A stretch of DNA of 64,000 bases from Lewinellaceae bacterium (GTDB taxonomy: Bacteria > Bacteroidota > Bacteroidia > Chitinophagales > Saprospiraceae). This document shows, piece by piece, positions 60,681 to 64,000 of this stretch. Under the pieces are notes generated by a model. The model saw only the letters and a list, made by a program, of their open reading frames with translations, did not search any database and was not told where the DNA came from. The stretch spans positions 1 to 64,000 of the forward strand of contig JACJXV010000001.1 in the NCBI GenBank assembly GCA_020636445.1, written 5' to 3'. The stretch's first letter is position 1. Every line of letters starts with the position of its first letter. Both the position numbers and the translations under genes were made by a program.

Positions 60681-60792
60681 CGTTGAGCGTGATTCGTTGA
60701 GCGTGATTCGTTGAGCGTGATTCGTTGAGCGTGATTCGTTGAGCGTGATTCGTTGAGTGTGATTCGTTGAGCGTGATTCGTTGAGTGTGATT
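60681..60792 (+). repeat. Minisatellite: eight tandem 14-bp units CGTTGAGCGTGATT
   Basis: Units start at 60681, 60695, 60709, 60723, 60737, 60751, 60765 and 60779. Units 6 and 8 read GTGTGATT where the others have GCGTGATT; otherwise identical. Each unit is two heptamers (CGTTGAG, CGTGATT). Immediately downstream of the response regulator gene. Confidence 0.95.
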
Positions 60793-60845
60793 CGCTTTAG
60801 CGCAGGTCTGATTTTTTACCCCGACGCAGTCGGGTTCATTTCCCC

Positions 60846-60859
60846 TGCTCACTGCTCAC
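60846..60859 (+). repeat. 7-bp-phased pair: TGCTCAC, TGCTCAC
   Basis: Complement of GTGAGCA, the commonest heptamer of the window. Short, so weaker support than the other patches. Confidence 0.55.
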
Positions 60860-60974
60860 TAAATATCGTTTCTGATTTCTAATGAGCCTGTTCATTAAAC
60901 GGTGTCTACATAGGATAAGACCGTTGATTAGTGCAGGACACAACTGTTTGAAAGATAGCAGAACCCTGGCGCTG

Positions 60975-61295
60975 TCATCGAACCAGGACTTTCCTCACTA
61001 GCTCCCTATCAAAATTGAATTGAAGCTGCTTTCCTTCGACCACAAAGCTGTTCAGGATAAATACTTTGTCAAAAACGGAAGGAACCTCGATATTGATCCG
61101 GTAAGTTTGCTTCTCCGTTGCTATGATAAAGCACATAGATTCCTTTTGCCAGCTGGGTTTCTCCCCTTTTTTAACAGGAACATAAAAACTCCATCCGCCT
61201 GAGTTATACACTTCACATTCTACCAGCTCATTTCTTCTGGTCAGATTGTGGTAACGAACCAGTGACTTTAACCACTCTGCATCCTTAGGGGCTCT
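60975..61295 (-). pseudogene. C-terminal remnant of a gene truncated by an ISAs1 element
   Basis: An open frame of about 105 codons that has no ATG and runs back into the left end of the ISAs1 element. The product reads PRAPKDAEWLKSLVRYHN at the start and ends FNFDRELVRKVLVR; family not recognised. The 5' part is not found on the other side of the element, where a U32 gene begins on the opposite strand, so insertion was accompanied by deletion. A GTG at 61211 could start a 78-residue fragment, but this is doubtful. Confidence 0.6.
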
Positions 61296-62446
61296 AGGGC
61301 AAACGCACCAAATCTACAAACGGAGGACCTTCTCCAAATAGTCCAGATTCATAGCGGCCTTGTATCGCCGTTTTCGTTTGCTTAGTCTGGAGTCATCCAT
61401 CGCGATTCGATGCAGGGCTAATTTGCGTAGTATGCTCAAGTTTTCAGGAGCATGCCCGCTTCGAGCCCGGTTGGCATCTTCGGCGAAAGTGACATCCAGA
61501 TGCCAGTGTAATTGGTTCTCAACGCTCCAGTGACTGCGGATAAGTCGGTTCATATCTTGCGCGGTGCGCTGGGTGAGCGTGCTAATATAATACCTTGTTT
61601 GTGTGGAGGTTGCTTCACCAACCATTCGGGTTGCTTCAATTTTAACCAGTGTCTTTATACTAGGCCAGGCCTGCTGCATATTGGGACTCAAACAGTCCGA
61701 GGCCCGTAAGGTAGCACAATGCCGCTTTTCAAAACGGCCATGGCCATATTCCCAGTCTTCGTCTGTTTGGTCTAGTCCAGAAAATTGAAACGACTCATGC
61801 ACTTCCTCCAGCAGTTCCTCCTGATTACCCTTCAGGGCCAGGATATAGTCCGCTTCTTTAGCGACGATCTGGTCAGCGATGTTTTTCTGGCAACCGATGG
61901 CATCGATACTGACAATGGCTCCCTTGAGCGAGAGCTCATCCAACAAGGCTGGAATAGCCGTTATCTCGTTGCTCTTGTCGCCTACTTTGCGCTGCCCGAT
62001 GCAAAGGTTCACCTCGCTCACCCACGCATGGAGGATATACAGACCCGTACCGGCAGGGCCACGAGCCGATGCACCACGCAACTTCTTACCATCCAACACC
62101 ACGAGCTGCTCTTCCACATGTTCGATAAGCGCAGCTCCATCAGCGGCCAAGGCCTCCTTAAGCTGTTCTGGATCAATCATTTGCAGTACTCGATGAAGGT
62201 GTCATGAGAAGGAATACCATTCGGCAAGGCTAACTTGGTGGCCAGCCAGTCAAAGCGTTCTTCGCCGAAAGCCACCATGTCCTCGAAGTCTTCTCCACCG
62301 GTTAATAAGGTGCATAAGGCAATGAACAGAATGTCGGACAGCTTGTGCAAACAGCGTCCCTGTACGCGAAGATCGGTTACCGTGCTGAAAATCGTAGGTG
62401 AGTCTTTTGCATGCAGACCAAGTTAAGCATTTAGTGCGTTTGCCCT
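61296..62446 (-). mobile_element. ISAs1-family insertion sequence, degenerate
   Basis: An element of about 1151 bp bounded by inverted repeats AGGGCAAACGCACCAAAT (61296-61313) and its counterpart at 62429-62446 (complement AGGGCAAACGCACTAAAT). No target duplication is visible (left flank GGGGCTCT, right flank TGCTAAAA). The single transposase gene carries frameshifts. Confidence 0.8.
61314..62412 (-). pseudogene. ISAs1-family transposase, frameshifted
   Basis: The main open part (61314-62180) encodes the DDE domain: VLDGKKLRGASARG, IVSIDAIGCQKNIADQIV, ILALKGNQ, HWSVENQLHWHLDVTFAEDA and a SKRKRRYKAAMN tail. The N-terminal part lies in another frame (LHKLSDILFIALCTLLTGGEDFEDM to IPSHDTF). Joining DTF to HRVLQM needs one extra base near 62194-62197. 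A second missing base in the T4 run 62405-62408 separates this from a plausible ATG at 62412. With both repaired the protein would be about 366 residues, normal for the family. ISAs1 transposases do not normally use frameshifting, so it is probably inactive unless these are sequencing errors. Confidence 0.8.
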
Positions 62447-62486
62447 TGCTAAAACCCTTACGCTATTAAATTCCCCATCTTCCAAC

Positions 62487-62494
62487 TATCTTTG
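62487..62494 (+). promoter_or_regulatory. Candidate -7 element immediately before the U32 gene
   Basis: TATCTTTG matches TAnnTTTG exactly and ends 4 bases before the ATG, which would give a leaderless or nearly leaderless mRNA. The ISAs1 right end lies 41 bases upstream. Confidence 0.4.
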
Positions 62495-62498
62495 CCCC

Positions 62499-64000
62499 AT
62501 GAAGAAAAAGGTTGAAATCCTGGCGCCTGCCAAAGACCTGTACCAGGGTATGGCGGCCATTAATGCCGGCGCTGATGCCGTTTATATTGGTGCACCCCAA
62601 TTCGGAGCCCGGACCAACGCTGCTAACCCGGTGGAGGACATTGCCGAACTAGTCCAGTACGCCCATCTTTTCAAGGCCCAGGTGTTTGTGGTACTCAACA
62701 CCATTCTGTACCAGAACGAGTTGGAAACCTGCCAAAATTTAATCCACGAGCTATACGCCATTGGCGTCGATGCCCTCATCATTCAGGACATGGGCATTCT
62801 GGAAATGGACCTTCCTCCCATTGTCCTCCATGCGAGCACTCAGGCAAATAACCGGGATCCGCAGCATGTCAAATTCCTCCATGATGCTGGAATCAAACGA
62901 GTTGTTCTGGCGCGGGAATTAAACCTGGACCAGATCAAAGAAATTAGCGAAGCGACCCCCGTAGAATTGGAATTTTTTGTCTCCGGGGCGCTCTGTGTTT
63001 CTTTCAGCGGTAATTGCTACATGAGTGTGGCCAACGGAGAACGTAGCGCTAACAGAGGTTCATGTGCCCAAAATTGCCGACTGCCTTACGCACTGATTGA
63101 TGGCACGGGCAAAACCTTGCTTACCGAAACACACCTGTTGTCCATCAAGGATCTGGATTTGAGTGATCAGCTGCCGGATTTGATTGAAGCGGGAGTGACA
63201 TCCTTCAAAATTGAAGGCCGGCTGAAGGACATCGTTTATGTCAAAAACAATGTGTCTTATTTACGCAAGCGACTGGATGCCTTTCTGGACGGTAATGATA
63301 AATACCAAAAAGCCTCATCGGGCAGGACTTTTTATAGTTTCGATCCCCAGTTGGACAAGAGTTTTAATCGCGGGTATACCGATTATTTCGTCAATAAAAG
63401 AGATAAAAAAATCGGTTCCTGGGAAACGCCTAAATCCCAGGGGCAATTCATCGGCAAATTACTGGGTATAAAGGCGAATGGCTATATCATTGAAAATTAT
63501 GAATTACTGAATAATGGTGATGGGCTTTATTTCCTGAATGAAGAAGGGAAAGCGGATGGAGACCGGGTCAATATCATTATCAATGACGTAGTAATTCCGA
63601 ACAACTTCAGGCCACTGCCAGTAGGAACCCTGATTTACCGAAACTCCGATGCTGCCTTCAATAAACTTTTGGAAAGAGAAGATAGTGCCATTCGCAAAAT
63701 TGGTGTTACCCTGCACCTCGCTGAAACCCCCAACGGTTTTTCACTGACCGCTACCGACGAAGATGGGCACCAAAGCACCTCGACTATCGACGTGGAAAAA
63801 GAGCTGACGAAAACCGGAGAATCCATTATTTCAAATATCGAAAAGAACCTGGCCAAGGCCGGTAATACCCCCTTCATCGTCGATGAGATAACCATTGATT
63901 TTTCCCAAAACTGGTTTTTACCCATTTCGAAAATAAATGAAATCCGCAGAACAGTATTGGAGCAATTGGTAGACATTCGGGTGCAGGAATACCATCGGGA
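62499..64000 (+). CDS. U32 family peptidase/RNA hydroxylation protein (RlhA-like), 3' end beyond window
   Basis: An open frame of 500 codons continuing past the window. It starts MKKKVEILAPAKDLYQGMAA, the classic U32 opening, and has LHASTQANN, the U32 signature region EFFVSGALCVSFSGNCYMS and a cluster of cysteines (SGNCYMS, RGSCAQNCRLPY) expected to bind an iron-sulfur cluster. A C-terminal collagenase-like extension (from about residue 390) resembles RlhA rather than the shorter TrhP. Characterised U32 relatives make 5-hydroxycytidine in 23S rRNA or 5-hydroxyuridine in tRNA; the substrate here is not decided by sequence. Confidence 0.9.
   Translation, partial: MKKKVEILAPAKDLYQGMAAINAGADAVYIGAPQFGARTNAANPVEDIAELVQYAHLFKAQVFVVLNTILYQNELETCQNLIHELYAIGVDALIIQDMGILEMDLPPIVLHASTQANNRDPQHVKFLHDAGIKRVVLARELNLDQIKEISEATPVELEFFVSGALCVSFSGNCYMSVANGERSANRGSCAQNCRLPYALIDGTGKTLLTETHLLSIKDLDLSDQLPDLIEAGVTSFKIEGRLKDIVYVKNNVSYLRKRLDAFLDGNDKYQKASSGRTFYSFDPQLDKSFNRGYTDYFVNKRDKKIGSWETPKSQGQFIGKLLGIKANGYIIENYELLNNGDGLYFLNEEGKADGDRVNIIINDVVIPNNFRPLPVGTLIYRNSDAAFNKLLEREDSAIRKIGVTLHLAETPNGFSLTATDEDGHQSTSTIDVEKELTKTGESIISNIEKNLAKAGNTPFIVDEITIDFSQNWFLPISKINEIRRTVLEQLVDIRVQEYHR

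Larger units (their letters stand above)
60666..60974. other. 309-base repeat-bearing gap
   Basis: Holds the 14-bp minisatellite, the hairpin CCCGAC-GCA-GTCGGG (60820-60834; its core also occurs at 16181-16193) and a TGCTCAC pair (60846-60859). No gene found. Confidence 0.6.

Overview
The window looks like a chromosome segment of a free-living Bacteroidota, most likely Saprospirales/Chitinophagales-like. The signs are: a division/cell-wall (dcw) cluster that lacks murF and ddl; a SusC/SusD pair; secreted proteins ending in type IX secretion (T9SS, Por) sorting domains; promoter words of the Bacteroidota type (TAnnTTTG); a tmRNA with a YAMAA-ending tag; and meso-DAP-type MurE. The taxon is inferred from gene content only.

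Layout. (1) 1-15.8 kb: an uninterrupted minus-strand dcw operon, mraZ-rsmH-ftsL-ftsI-murE-mraY-murD-ftsW-murG-murC-ftsQ-ftsA-ftsZ. A three-box, 10-bp-phased MraZ operator lies next to a TAnnTTTG word in front of mraZ, and a strong hairpin follows ftsZ. (2) 16.4-23.4 kb: a Tat-type GH125 mannosidase, a GH3 beta-glucosidase, an ABM-domain protein, a SET-domain protein, a patatin-like lipase and a serine hydrolase. (3) 23.7-41.5 kb: a minus-strand polysaccharide utilisation locus (PUL): T9SS-exported GH144-like enzyme, seven-module T9SS protein, GH144-like lipoprotein, GH3, SusC, SusD. A membrane-spanning propeller/Y_Y_Y/LuxR regulator is encoded just upstream. GH144 relatives act on beta-1,2-glucan, so the locus probably takes up and degrades beta-1,2-glucan to glucose. 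(4) 41.8-48 kb: a tandem double esterase, an orphan membrane protein, a free-methionine-sulfoxide-reductase-like GAF protein, a second serine hydrolase and a small beta-rich exported protein. (5) 48.3-56.2 kb: tmRNA, an intact IS1-family element with perfect target duplication, a NYN-cold-shock fusion, an MgtC/DUF4010 transporter, a HOGA-like aldolase divergent from a saccharopine-dehydrogenase-like protein, and purC. (6) 56.2-64 kb: a class C group II intron lodged behind a transcription terminator, a Cys-rich exported protein divergent from a two-component system with an 11-bp-phased candidate operator, an 8 x 14 bp minisatellite, a truncated gene next to a frameshifted ISAs1 element, and the start of a U32 peptidase/hydroxylase.

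The most unusual genome-scale signal is a family of short intergenic patches made of strictly 7-bp-phased words (GCAGTGA, GGCAGTT, TGCCAAC, TGGTGAC, CGTTGAG and relatives). At least ten patches occur in this window, always between genes, and they resemble the short tandemly repeated repetitive (STRR) heptamers known from filamentous cyanobacteria. A second, unrelated 62-bp interspersed element with two small hairpins is present in two copies. No rRNA, ordinary tRNA or CRISPR array was recognised.
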